NCBI GenBank assembly: GCA_016714165.1
Contig: JADJNU010000001.1
Coordinates: 186,001-250,000, forward strand
Source of the DNA: Bdellovibrionales bacterium
Lineage (GTDB): Bacteria; Bdellovibrionota; Bdellovibrionia; Bdellovibrionales; UBA1609
Direction of reading: 5' to 3'
Length of the DNA stretch: 64,000 nucleotides
Below the pieces are notes generated by a model. The model saw only the letters and a program-made list of their open reading frames with translations. It made no database searches and was not told the origin of the DNA. Every line of letters starts with the position of its first letter. The stretch's first letter is position 1. Made by a program: the position numbers and the translations under genes. Shown here piece by piece: positions 17,514 through 26,055 of this stretch.

Positions 17514-19094
17514 ATGGTTGAGGCTGATCAACCAAAGCGACAGTGTCTATTGGAAATTCTTTCACCCGCCATGAGAGAGCCTGGAGTTCAAGATGAAAGA
17601 ATCGGCACTGGCACTGGTGTCACCCCTTATATTCTGAGCTTGTTGACTTTGTACCTTGAGGGGCATGCCTTGCACACAGATGCCATCTCAGCGCCCAGTG
17701 ATCACCATATTGAAAGCGTAACACAGAGATTTTTTGGAAGGCCCTATTCACTGCAAACGATCGTCCGGCACCTTAAGAGCACCTATGACTTTGGTTATTT
17801 TGATTTTCTTGAAAGTTTAGGAATCGATCTTAAACTTGTTCGGTCACGTAAGGCAAAATTGGATTTAGATAGAATTTCCACGGCTTTGGCGCAATTGGAT
17901 CAGGAGAACTATTCCTTGAGCCTAAAACCAGCAGACCCAGCTTCAGCGAAGAGGCTGAGTGAATTGTTGGGGTACGATATGAGTCTCCGCATGCTCAATG
18001 ATAGATTGGAGGGGCTCGGTCTTGGGTATTATGAGTTTCTTGAATCGATTGGAATTAATCCGCTCAAATACTCCGAGAAGGGTGCAAGCTCTTTATTGGT
18101 CAAGACGCTGGTCGGTTTCACATTAATTAAGCTTTATAGGGCGGGTTTCTCATTGACAGAAGAATCCCTACTCCGAAAGTCGAGAGAGGCGATATCGCCC
18201 ATTATCTTGACCACAATGGGTCGAGATCTTAGCATCCGTACAATAAGAAATAGAATTGTGGCCGATTTTGGAGGGTATTATAACTTCCTGGAGGAAATTG
18301 GATTTGAGGTCAATGAGCTTCGATCTCGGAGATCGAATAACTCCGAGCAGACAGAGACAATTCGACAAGAGACCGAGCGGAGAATTTCCGACTGGCTTGT
18401 GGGACGCTTGCTGACCCACTTGCATGATCGAGGAGGAATTTTCACGGGAGAGAATCAGCCCATGATCGATCAGTTATCTACTTGGCTTTTGGGCAGGCCG
18501 GTTTCATGGCTGCAACTGAGGCATATTAAACTTCGGATCGGAGTTCACCTCAGAGAAATGCCCGTATCTCGAGCCAGTCTCATACTTCAAGATATACGGG
18601 AATCTCAATTTACCAAAGCTAACATGATACTTTATGTGAAGGCTCAATATGCAGATGGACGCTTCCGCAAGCGAGCTGATCCCAATTTAAACATTACGCG
18701 AGCTATTTTTGGATTTCCCTATACTCATGCGCAGGTCATCGATTCGTTTGTATCAGCTAACAAGATTTCATTTACCTCTTTCTTAAAGGAAATCGATGCC
18801 TACGACCTGGAGAACTTCTATCTTACTCCTCACCTTGGCCATTTATCTATTGAGGATCTTGTTTTATTTTTTAAAGAGGTTCAGAGGCTCGATTCACTTT
18901 CTTATTATTTTTGGAGTGATGATATGGTTAAGCGAGGAGTTCCTGAGCTGATTCACAAATATTTTGGCGAAGGAGTTGAGCCCAGGAAAGTGGTCAGTCA
19001 TATGATTCGACGAGGCCTTGGCTGGAGTGGATTTTTTGATGAACATCAGATACGCCACTCAGGAAGCAGAAAAAACATTCGAAATCCGCAATAA
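17514..19094 (+). CDS. Helical-repeat protein, possibly nucleic-acid binding, unknown function
   Basis: Protein of 526 residues from the ATG at 17514; a TTG at 17451 lies almost in the IS end and is less likely. No signal peptide or membrane segment. At least three clear repeats of about 77-83 residues end in the same signature: 'GYFDFLESLGID', 'GYYEFLESIGIN' and 'GYYNFLEEIGFE'. Each is preceded by 'G-(R/Y)-x-(L/Y)-S-(L/I)-(R/Q)-(T/M)-(I/L)' and a basic helix, and weaker copies follow. The pattern resembles homing-endonuclease-associated helix-turn-helix repeats ('GSW..AL...GI'), which suggests DNA or RNA binding, but that is inference. It lies between two transposon remnants and upstream of a helicase. 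Confidence 0.72.
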   Translation: MVEADQPKRQCLLEILSPAMREPGVQDERIGTGTGVTPYILSLLTLYLEGHALHTDAISAPSDHHIESVTQRFFGRPYSLQTIVRHLKSTYDFGYFDFLESLGIDLKLVRSRKAKLDLDRISTALAQLDQENYSLSLKPADPASAKRLSELLGYDMSLRMLNDRLEGLGLGYYEFLESIGINPLKYSEKGASSLLVKTLVGFTLIKLYRAGFSLTEESLLRKSREAISPIILTTMGRDLSIRTIRNRIVADFGGYYNFLEEIGFEVNELRSRRSNNSEQTETIRQETERRISDWLVGRLLTHLHDRGGIFTGENQPMIDQLSTWLLGRPVSWLQLRHIKLRIGVHLREMPVSRASLILQDIRESQFTKANMILYVKAQYADGRFRKRADPNLNITRAIFGFPYTHAQVIDSFVSANKISFTSFLKEIDAYDLENFYLTPHLGHLSIEDLVLFFKEVQRLDSLSYYFWSDDMVKRGVPELIHKYFGEGVEPRKVVSHMIRRGLGWSGFFDEHQIRHSGSRKNIRNPQ

Positions 19095-19207
19095 AAAGGC
19101 AAACACAATCAGGGATTCAGGATGCAAGAACCTCCAGAATCGATACGATTTTCTTTAACCCATGCCTTTCATTGATCGCCGTGTTTCCCTAATTGGTTGG
19201 TATTCGT

Positions 19208-19590
19208 TCACTGACCGTGAATGAAATTCGAGATTTTTTTAATTAAGATCGGCCGTCTGAGATTTTCAAAGGCGGTGAAGAGGAAGTTCTTTCGATTTAG
19301 AACAGGAATTCGGAGCTGTTGCTCGAGGATATTGTTGTCGAGTGGGGCCCCTGGGTGGCGGAGAAATGCGGTGAGCCCCTTCGAATGCTTTTGCATGTAT
19401 TTGACACCGGCTCCTAGTTTCGAATTGGGCTCAGCGAGCTTGGTTGGAAATACTTTGTCAATCCAAGTCTTGAGTTCTTCCATGGGACGTGCACTTCTCT
19501 CTTGGTGGTATTGGAGGCGTTCTTCGGGGGTAAATTCAGATATTTGCAGTGCTGGTCGTTTGCGCAGACTTGAGAAATGAGCCCCAGGTC
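19208..19590 (-). pseudogene. IS66-family transposase (TnpC) C-terminal fragment
   Basis: The - strand encodes the end of an IS66-type transposase: 'FTPEERLQYHQERSARPMEE', 'KLGAGVKYMQKHSKGLTAFL' and 'GAPLDNNILEQQLRIPVLNR', followed by 'KNFLFTAFENL'. The stretch 'LDNNxxE...R...LNRKN.LF' is the hallmark of the IS66 DDE C-terminus. Upstream of about 19590 the frame is lost and no other IS66 gene (tnpA, tnpB) is present, so this is a truncated relic. It separates the helical-repeat gene from the helicase. Confidence 0.78.
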
Positions 19591-19643
19591 AAATTCACTT
19601 TCGCTTTTAAAGTCCTGCTCGATCATCCATCAAGCTTGACTCA

Positions 19644-22295
19644 ATGTGTCGTCGCGTGTTCGCTTTGTGCTCCGTGAATTTGATGTCTTCTCTCAATAAA
19701 TGCAGCCGAGGTGAAGATTTGGAGGAAGTTGTCTTTTTTGGGCCTCACAATGGGAGCAGATCAGTGCCGTCTTTGAGGATTTGGGTTTTCTTTTCAGCTA
19801 CAATCATTCTGGGTGGTCTGAGTCATTGGTTTCAAGCCAAGGCGTCCTCGTTAAGATCCCAGCCTTGCAGATTGTTCTTAGAAAAACCAGCAAATGGCGA
19901 AGAATTAAGTCTTCCCTTTAGAGAGCTTTCTGAGTGGCTTTTAAATGAGCCTTTGTTTTCTGGTCTTCCCTGGGAGGTGTCCTCAGAATGGATCAGCCTG
20001 AAGGGTTTGGTGATTCATTCGACAGATGAGGTTGAGGCAAGGCTTGTTATATCCCCTGAGCTTAAGCGACTCTATTGGCCAAACCGTGGCCTCACCGGCG
20101 GAGGCCCTCCTAGAGATATTATTCTACAAGCTTTAGTTGGAACGCAATTTCATCCCTACAATTCAACAGCCAATGGGCCAAATAGTCTAAAAGATTCTCA
20201 ACGAGATGCTGTTAAAGTCATAGAATCTTTTCGCAAACGCGGCCTTGATAGAATGTTACTGGTAGCCCCTCCTGGGTTTGGAAAGACCGAGGTTGCGGTT
20301 CAATTTTTATCTCAGTCTAAAACCCTTGGTCTTCGTCTCATTGTTGCAGATCGAGTGCTTAATCTAAGAGATTTTTCAAAGAGTCTAAATCTCAGGGGTA
20401 TTCAACACAGTTTGTGGTCGGCAAAATCTCAAGAGCCTCCTAATTTAAGAGCGGCCGTTACTGAATCTACATCAGGTGAAAAATATGTCGTCACAACGAC
20501 TGCAACTCTGAGAAATCAACTCAAAAATTTGAGTGATAATGAAAGAGATGATCTCGCGAGGGTCTTAAAAGTGATGGTCTATGATGAAAGCCAACATTTT
20601 GGAGCTCCTCTCATGCGCGAGTTCTTACAAGACATAAGTGCTCGGGATGATTTTTCTGGGTTTATTCTGGGTCTTACGGCAACACCCGTCCATCGAGAGG
20701 TCTCTCTTCAGGAGATGTTCTACAATCAGAGCTTTTGGGTTCATCTTGATCGTGCGGACAAGGCGATGGTTCAGACTGAATTTTTCGAAAGAAATGTCAG
20801 TGATGTTGTTGAGCAGCTTTATCAGACATTTTCAAAGGGAGAGCTGACTCCATTTGATCAATTATTTTTTCTCTCAAAAGAGATCTTTGAGATTGAGGAT
20901 CTCTTCGTTCAAGGTCATGACAACCTTGATGTGCCAGGCGTTCGCTACGTCATAAATCCAAAACATTACGAATATATTGCTCGGTTTTTAAAGAGTCTAA
21001 TTCAAGAAAAAAATAAGATACTGATTGTCGCAAACTCAATTGAAGAAGCTGAATCATTGAGCAAGGTTTTCAGATCTGTATTTCCAGGTCTTTTTGTCGA
21101 GTTTATTCACTCAAAACAAGAGGTCGACACAAATATTGAAATTATAGAAAAGTTTAAGAAAGCCCCAAAGGGAATCATTCTATCGGTCCGTATGCTCGAT
21201 GAGGGGGTTAATTTATCAGATCTTGATTTATTGATCGATCTTAACTCCTCGGCCAGTGTCACCCAGTTTTTGCAAAGACTTGGTCGTCTTCTTAGGCTTA
21301 AGGCAGGAAAGCCTTGGGTAGATGCTGTTAGCCTTGTTGAAATAAATGAGGACACAGCAGGTGACTTGCTGAGCATCTTGAGTGAGCTAAAAAATATGAC
21401 TCAACCCAGATCAAATGGTCAGAAGCCATTGAAGAGGCAATATCCATCAGTTTCGGGAATAGGCACAGGCGATAAGGTTATATTGGCACAGAACTCGTGG
21501 ATTAGGCTTGAATCAAGTATTCAAGAGTTCTGGCAAAGGAAGAAGATCAAGTGGAGATCCTTTGACGATGCGAGAAAATGGGCGAGAAATAGCGGGATTA
21601 AATCCAGTTCTCAGTGGAAGGAGGCCTCAATAGAGGGGAGTTTACCCGGAGATATTCCAGGCAAGCCCGATCTTGTGTATAGAGACAGATTTCAGGGCTG
21701 GGGCGATTGGCTTGGGACGGGTCGGCTTTCTAAGCGTGGGACTGAATGGCTATCCTTTGACGATGCGAGAGAATGGGCGATGGGTAGCGGGATTAAATCC
21801 AGTCCTGAGTGGTCTCAGGCCTCTAAAGAAAGGCGTTTACCCCAAGGTATTCCAAGTAATCCCAATGTCGTGTATAGGGGGAAATTTAAAGGTTGGAGTG
21901 ACTGGCTTGGGACTGAATGGCTACCCTTTGATATTGCGAGAGCATGGGCGAGAGGAAAGAGTCGAATTGGATCCTGCGCCGAGTGGAAGAAGGCCTCTAA
22001 AGAAAGGCGTTTGCCCCAAGGTATTCCAAGTAATCCCAATGTCGTGTATAGGGGGAAATTTAAAGGTTGGAGTGACTGGCTTGGGATTGAGATTGAATGG
22101 CTATCCTTTGACGATGCGAGAGCATGGGCGAGAAAAAGCGGGATTAAATCCAGTTATGAGTGGGTTCAGGCCTCTAAAGAAAGGCGTTTACCCCAAGGTA
22201 TTCCAAGTAATCCCTATGTCGTGTATAGGTGGGAATTTAAAGGTTGGCGAGACTGGCTTGGGACGGGTAGAATTTATAGATTTGGGACTAAATGA
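19644..22295 (+). CDS. Superfamily 2 DEAD-like helicase with four C-terminal integrase-type repeats
   Basis: Protein of 883 residues. Helicase motifs appear in order: I 'APPGFGKTE' (about 207-215), II 'YDESQH' (Asp314), III 'GLTATP' (343-348), the 'SVRMLDEGVNLSDLDLLIDL' stretch, and VI 'QRLGRLLR' (544-551). From about residue 637 four repeats of about 55-60 residues follow with the pattern 'FDDAR.WA..SGIKSS.EW..AS...LP..IP..P..VYR..F.GW.DWLG'. They match the phage-integrase repeat unit found in some integrases and helicases and are probably DNA-binding. The first 70 or so residues contain an odd hydrophobic stretch and may be mis-started, since no ribosome site was found at 19644. A mobile-element or defence role is plausible but unproven. 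Confidence 0.82.
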   Translation: MCRRVFALCSVNLMSSLNKCSRGEDLEEVVFFGPHNGSRSVPSLRIWVFFSATIILGGLSHWFQAKASSLRSQPCRLFLEKPANGEELSLPFRELSEWLLNEPLFSGLPWEVSSEWISLKGLVIHSTDEVEARLVISPELKRLYWPNRGLTGGGPPRDIILQALVGTQFHPYNSTANGPNSLKDSQRDAVKVIESFRKRGLDRMLLVAPPGFGKTEVAVQFLSQSKTLGLRLIVADRVLNLRDFSKSLNLRGIQHSLWSAKSQEPPNLRAAVTESTSGEKYVVTTTATLRNQLKNLSDNERDDLARVLKVMVYDESQHFGAPLMREFLQDISARDDFSGFILGLTATPVHREVSLQEMFYNQSFWVHLDRADKAMVQTEFFERNVSDVVEQLYQTFSKGELTPFDQLFFLSKEIFEIEDLFVQGHDNLDVPGVRYVINPKHYEYIARFLKSLIQEKNKILIVANSIEEAESLSKVFRSVFPGLFVEFIHSKQEVDTNIEIIEKFKKAPKGIILSVRMLDEGVNLSDLDLLIDLNSSASVTQFLQRLGRLLRLKAGKPWVDAVSLVEINEDTAGDLLSILSELKNMTQPRSNGQKPLKRQYPSVSGIGTGDKVILAQNSWIRLESSIQEFWQRKKIKWRSFDDARKWARNSGIKSSSQWKEASIEGSLPGDIPGKPDLVYRDRFQGWGDWLGTGRLSKRGTEWLSFDDAREWAMGSGIKSSPEWSQASKERRLPQGIPSNPNVVYRGKFKGWSDWLGTEWLPFDIARAWARGKSRIGSCAEWKKASKERRLPQGIPSNPNVVYRGKFKGWSDWLGIEIEWLSFDDARAWARKSGIKSSYEWVQASKERRLPQGIPSNPYVVYRWEFKGWRDWLGTGRIYRFGTK
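21747..22263 (+). repeat. Three near-identical intragenic DNA repeats
   Basis: Units begin with TGG codons at 21747, 21918 and 22098 (171 and 180 bases apart). The stretches starting 'GCCTCTAAAGAAAGGCG' and ending 'GACTGGCTTGGGA' are almost base-identical in all three, whereas the first protein repeat (21552-21720) has diverged. The identity of synonymous positions points to recent duplication or gene conversion. Confidence 0.85.
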
Positions 22296-22308
22296 TCGAT
22301 TGGCTACC

Positions 22309-22407
22309 AATTGAACCACCCAATTTGCACGAACTGACCCACCCAGCTGCCTGGGTCAGCTCTAGCCTGCTAGGTGGGTTAACTACTTTGAATTGGGTGG
22401 GTCAATT
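22309..22407. repeat. Iterated TGACCCACCC motif forming nested inverted repeats
   Basis: A 17-bp arm at 22309-22325 (AATTGAACCACCCAATT) pairs with 22391-22407 (AATTGGGTGGGTCAATT) with one mismatch. Inside, CTGACCC (22334-22340) pairs with GGGTCAG (22353-22359), and a further TAGGTGGGTTAAC lies at 22371-22383. In all, four copies of an approximate TGACCCACCC motif occur, two in each orientation. The element lies between the convergent helicase and tcdA genes, so a bidirectional terminator is possible. There is no T tract, and the motif iteration also suits protein binding or a small mobile element. Confidence 0.6.
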
Positions 22408-22479
22408 CAGCCCGAATCGGCCAATCAAAACAATCTCAGTTTTCATTCACAGCCGGTGAACGGATGCATTGGTTTGGGT

Positions 22480-23379
22480 TCATTTGAGGCTCTTGTTGAC
22501 TAAACATTCAATTGCAGCTGAAGCAGTGTAAAAACCAAAAACGCCGGTCACAAAACTGGCAGTGCCATATCCAGTCCGACAATCAAGTCGGCCAGATGGA
22601 GAATTCTGCTTGTCCTGAGTGTTGTGATCCTCTTGAACGTCTTGATTGCATTGACTGTCTTGATTCCGTGAAGCAGCCTGAATATTATTGTGATCCATCT
22701 GGACAGGCTCGAAAGGATCTTGAGATAGTTTAAAAGCATCTTCTTGTGGCAAAGTGGGGCGCTCGCTGCTCGCCACAACGGTAAGACCAAATTTCTGATT
22801 TGCCGCTCGTGGGAATCCGTATTTTTGGCGGAGGATCCGTCGCACCCTCGCCAAAAGAGGATCCTCTTGAACATCAGTGATGTCGCTGATTTTAATGAGA
22901 GCTGGGTTTCGTCTTCCTCCAGCAGCACCGGTGACGACGAGAGGGATGCCTCTATTTTTACATTCGCTGATAAGAAGACACTTGTTTGACGCCCGATCTA
23001 TTGCATCGATGACCACGTCCAAGTTTCCGCCCAACACGGCTTCGACCGAATCAGGATTGAAGGGGAAATCCAATATATTAACTTTGATTTCGGGGTTAAT
23101 GAGGCGAAATCTATTCGCTAAAACTTGGACTTTGAGCTTTCCAACCTCGTCGGAGAGAGCCTGAATTTGTCGATTGGTGTTGGAAAGGCAAACCTCGTCG
23201 AAATCAACCAAAGAAATCTCGCCGACTCCACTGCGCACCATGGCCTCTGCAGCCCAGCCTCCAACGCCACCCACTCCAATCACGCAGGCATGAGATGAAC
23301 GCAATTTTTCCAGCATTGGCTTTCCTATGAGTCGACCCATTCCTCCAAACCTAAAAGCATAATCATCAGGTAAACTCAC
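22480..23379 (-). CDS. tcdA: tRNA threonylcarbamoyladenosine dehydratase TcdA
   Basis: E1-like enzyme of 299 residues. In the cytoplasm it uses ATP to dehydrate t6A37 of ANN-decoding tRNAs to the cyclic form ct6A. The Rossmann motif 'VIGVGGVGGWAAEAMVRSGV', 'LVDFDEVCLSNTNRQ', 'DAIDRASNK' and 'RRILRQKYGF' match the CsdL/TcdA branch of the ThiF/HesA family. About residues 215-255 are an unusual Gln/Asn/Asp-rich low-complexity insert before the C-terminal 'GTASFVTGVFGFYTASAAIE'. It is the last gene of a - strand run that starts with the M48 protease near 26 kb. Confidence 0.9.
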   Translation of the reverse strand: MSLPDDYAFRFGGMGRLIGKPMLEKLRSSHACVIGVGGVGGWAAEAMVRSGVGEISLVDFDEVCLSNTNRQIQALSDEVGKLKVQVLANRFRLINPEIKVNILDFPFNPDSVEAVLGGNLDVVIDAIDRASNKCLLISECKNRGIPLVVTGAAGGRRNPALIKISDITDVQEDPLLARVRRILRQKYGFPRAANQKFGLTVVASSERPTLPQEDAFKLSQDPFEPVQMDHNNIQAASRNQDSQCNQDVQEDHNTQDKQNSPSGRLDCRTGYGTASFVTGVFGFYTASAAIECLVNKSLK

Positions 23380-23428
23380 TATTTTCCCTCTCGATCTGAG
23401 GACTCCGCTGCCAAATCAGAAATCAAAA

Positions 23429-24208
23429 TTAAAGGCCGCACAAAACCTCAAGATTTTGCTGATTTCTCTGCTGGACCTCAGTTATAGGCAGTCCTTTGAT
23501 CTTCGCTATCTCCTGAGCCACTCTGTTTACAAGTCCGAGATCCAGTTCAGGTTCAAGGCGGTCGCTAGGTGAATCGCTTTCGATCACAAGATGTTCCATT
23601 TTAATATTCAAGGCAGTCCTTTTAAGCTGTTTGAATCCCTTTTTCAAGAGAGCGGGTCCGATTGAAATTAAAAAACCTAAGCTGATGTATTCTTGAGCCA
23701 TTTCTGTGCTGGCTGAGAAACCATGAATAATCCCTGGCCTTGAAGGGAGCGGTTGTTCGTTTAGTAACTCAATGGCGAGTTGATGGGCTTGAACGATATG
23801 GAGGACCAAGGGACGATTGAGAGTTCTAGCAAGATCCAAATGTCGTCGAAAAAAATCCACTTGAGTGGCTCTTACTCCCGGATCTTGAGTAATAAAGTGG
23901 TCTAAGCCGGTTTCTCCGATCAGATGAGCCTGAGGAGACAATTCTAAAAGTTGATCCCAAGCCTCTTGTCGAGAGGCTGAATCTAACTGCAAGAGTGCCC
24001 AGGGGTGAAGTCCAAAACAGAGCCTCAGTTGACTTGGGTATGATTTTGAAATCTCGATTTGGCGTTTCCAATCCTGAGGATCGTAGCCTCCTTGAATAAA
24101 ATGCCCTGCCAAGTCTGGGTTATGGGAATCAACATGGCGGAAAAGAGTGGCCAATTGTTCATCTCTGAGAAAGGACAAATGACAGTGAGCATCCCACCAC
24201 TGATCCAA
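23429..24208 (-). CDS. TatD-family metal-dependent hydrolase
   Basis: Protein of 259 residues. The TatD/amidohydrolase metal site is visible: His-x-His in 'DAHCHLSF', Glu in 'LIGETGLDHF', His in 'PLVLHIVQAH', His in 'GIIHGFSAS' and Asp in 'VIESDSPSDR'. Family members are cytoplasmic 3'-exonucleases or deoxyribonucleases, some acting in repair of oxidised DNA or on D-aminoacyl-tRNA. Length is normal. It lies 49 bases upstream of tcdA and 13 bases downstream of an unknown gene on the same strand, consistent with one transcript. Confidence 0.87.
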   Translation of the reverse strand: MDQWWDAHCHLSFLRDEQLATLFRHVDSHNPDLAGHFIQGGYDPQDWKRQIEISKSYPSQLRLCFGLHPWALLQLDSASRQEAWDQLLELSPQAHLIGETGLDHFITQDPGVRATQVDFFRRHLDLARTLNRPLVLHIVQAHQLAIELLNEQPLPSRPGIIHGFSASTEMAQEYISLGFLISIGPALLKKGFKQLKRTALNIKMEHLVIESDSPSDRLEPELDLGLVNRVAQEIAKIKGLPITEVQQRNQQNLEVLCGL

Positions 24209-24221
24209 AGTATAATATCTC

Positions 24222-25220
24222 CTATTTCTTCGAAAGTAATTTGCTTCTACAAGATGTTATTAGCCTTACCGGAATTCTTGAAGAACGAATTCCGTCAACG
24301 GAATCTGCTGAGGCGGGACTTGTTCTTTTGCGAATCGATCGTAAGTCCTCGTCCGTCTTACTCTCTGCGATTTGTTCTAAAATATTCAACCGATCTTTGA
24401 GTTGCGATCTCTTCTTGAAGTGCCAAACAGGGGTTGTTTTCAGGGTTCCATTGAGGGCGGACAAAAGTCCCTGAAACAATCTGTTGGCCTCTAAATACTT
24501 TCTCGCATTTTCTTGAAGTGTGGTCTCTTGCGCTCCGCTAGATCTTTGGATCTGGCGCCTCAATTCAATTTGGCTTGTGATAAATTGCACGAAGTTATCA
24601 AAGCGAGGATTGGCAATGTCCGCCAAAGAAGAGCGGCTCTCAGCCCCAGAATGAGTGAGTAAATAGAATAGGCGGCTCTGTAATTTCGAAAGCAGCGAAG
24701 AGACACTCTGCAGTTGTTGTGGGGGAGCTGAGTGCGATGAAAGGTGGCTAAACCTCAACTTTAACTCATCTTCCAGGAGCAGCAGTCGCAAAAATGGATT
24801 GGCAAAAAGGATTGCTGGGTAGGCTGGAGTCTGCATGATTTTTGAGATGCGAGGAATGTTGCCGGGATGAGTAGAATCGAAGGAGTGAGCGGCTCTATCG
24901 TCTTGTGAAAACTTCGCTTGAAATCTTTGCCACTGCTGGTGCACTTGATCGAGCATGGAGATTCGATCATCTCGTTGCAAGCGAACATCTAGGGTTGCAA
25001 AAAGAGTCGCGGCAGCTGTTTGGTCGCTGGAGGTCACACTGGTTCCGAATCGGTCAGCTGATTCTTCTTGGGCTTGTGAAAGGGCATTAAATGCCCTATT
25101 CATTTGTCGAAGTAGACCATCCGAAGGCAATCTGTTTTTTTCGAATCTATCAAACGGGTTCAGAGCAGACAAGGATATATGAAAAGAAATATCTTCCTTG
25201 TGGGCCTTCATTTCTTTCAA
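24222..25220 (-). CDS. Hypothetical helical protein
   Basis: Protein of 332 residues with no signal peptide, strongly charged and probably mostly helical (many Gln, Leu, Arg and Ser). No recognisable family motif. A TTG at 25220 directly follows the TGA of the M48 gene; an ATG nine bases further on is an alternative. Either way translation is coupled to the protease gene. The downstream gene is TatD. A role linked to the protease is possible only on position. Confidence 0.68.
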   Translation of the reverse strand: MKEMKAHKEDISFHISLSALNPFDRFEKNRLPSDGLLRQMNRAFNALSQAQEESADRFGTSVTSSDQTAAATLFATLDVRLQRDDRISMLDQVHQQWQRFQAKFSQDDRAAHSFDSTHPGNIPRISKIMQTPAYPAILFANPFLRLLLLEDELKLRFSHLSSHSAPPQQLQSVSSLLSKLQSRLFYLLTHSGAESRSSLADIANPRFDNFVQFITSQIELRRQIQRSSGAQETTLQENARKYLEANRLFQGLLSALNGTLKTTPVWHFKKRSQLKDRLNILEQIAESKTDEDLRSIRKRTSPASADSVDGIRSSRIPVRLITSCRSKLLSKK

Positions 25221-25847
25221 TCACTTCAGTTGAATGTCAAGAAAATCTCTCATCAGAGCCTCAAACTCAGTTCTTTCGATTGCTAGCAAGCTTTCAAAGG
25301 CATCCTCAATGATTTTCCTTAAATTACTTCCCGAGGATGGCCGGAGTCCATCTTCGCCCTCAGAGTTGGCTGTGATTTTCGATTCTGGTCCACGGTTGAT
25401 ATGCCTCACGTATCTTAAAAGGCGTTCAAGCAGGTCACCGTCAACTTGATCGGGAACGCCATTTGAATATATTTCGACGGCAAGACTACTCAGTATGCTT
25501 TCAATATGTTTTTCAATGATGTGTTGGTTTTTAATGTGAGAGAGTTCGTGCGCGAAAACAGATCTGAGCTCAACAGAATTTAATTTTTCGATCAGTTGGG
25601 AGCTTAGAACAACGAATATGTGCTCAGCCGTTTTGCTGACTGCAAATGCATTTTGGCCGAACTCGACATAAACTCTGCGATTTTTGATGGCCTGGGGAGA
25701 AAATCCAAGGTCAACGGCCGTACGAGTAAGGAGTGAGTAAATCGCGGCATAATGTCCTTTTGCCGCAGGGGCCAAGTTCGAGCAGCTCTGCCCCCCTTTT
25801 AAGTTCGAAAGCGCGCAGAGATGCTTCTTCGTCTTTAATAAAATCAT
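25221..25847 (-). CDS. M48-type zinc metalloprotease, catalytic part (frameshifted from its N-terminus)
   Basis: The sequence contains the gluzincin active site 'HELSHIKNQH' within 'VELRSVFAHELSHIKNQHII', with preceding strands 'RVYVEFGQNAFAVSKTAEHI' and 'FVVLSSQLIEKL'. These match the Ste24/HtpX-like M48 family, which degrades membrane or periplasmic proteins. The first 15 or so residues read from 25847 make no domain sense. The true N-terminus lies in another frame (25711-26055) and joins at the run of six C at 25791-25796. Removing one base there gives a continuous protein. The next gene starts at the base after the stop. Confidence 0.75.
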   Translation of the reverse strand: MILLKTKKHLCALSNLKGGQSCSNLAPAAKGHYAAIYSLLTRTAVDLGFSPQAIKNRRVYVEFGQNAFAVSKTAEHIFVVLSSQLIEKLNSVELRSVFAHELSHIKNQHIIEKHIESILSSLAVEIYSNGVPDQVDGDLLERLLRYVRHINRGPESKITANSEGEDGLRPSSGSNLRKIIEDAFESLLAIERTEFEALMRDFLDIQLK

Positions 25848-26055
25848 CTACAATCGAAGCTAAAGCAGATTGGCTGGCAATAAATTCATGCAGAGTTCTG
25901 TCGGGATTCGAGCTAAGATAGCGATCTTGAAGATCTGAAAAGACCATTCTCAAGTAGGGGTCGCCCATAAACTCGGCAAAAGTGGCTCGGCTGGATCTGA
26001 GGGTGAAGTCATCCCCATCGCTCTGCCCAACTGCCAAGGATAAAGAGCAAAACAA
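25711..26055 (-). pseudogene. N-terminal part of the M48 protease in another frame
   Basis: Encodes a short hydrophobic leader and a charged helical pro-region, 'FAEFMGDPYLRMVFSDLQDR' onwards, up to 'ASLRAFELKRG' at the six-G run (- strand) shared with the catalytic half. The leader itself looks cut. An ATG at 26089 followed by a five-A run gives, after removing one A, a normal signal peptide 'MRIKSSLSFLVLFCSLSLAV' running into this frame. The intact gene would therefore be 25221-26089, exported to the periplasm, with two single-base shifts at homopolymers. Confidence 0.6.

Noticed and set aside
21673..22314. 213-codon frame overlapping the helicase repeats
   Set aside because: It is a shifted reading of the same DNA repeats; the helicase frame carries the known repeat motif and this one does not.
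22309..22407. Integron attC site
   Set aside because: The long inverted repeat suggested it, but the conserved RYYYAAC / GTTRRRY ends and a nearby integrase are missing.
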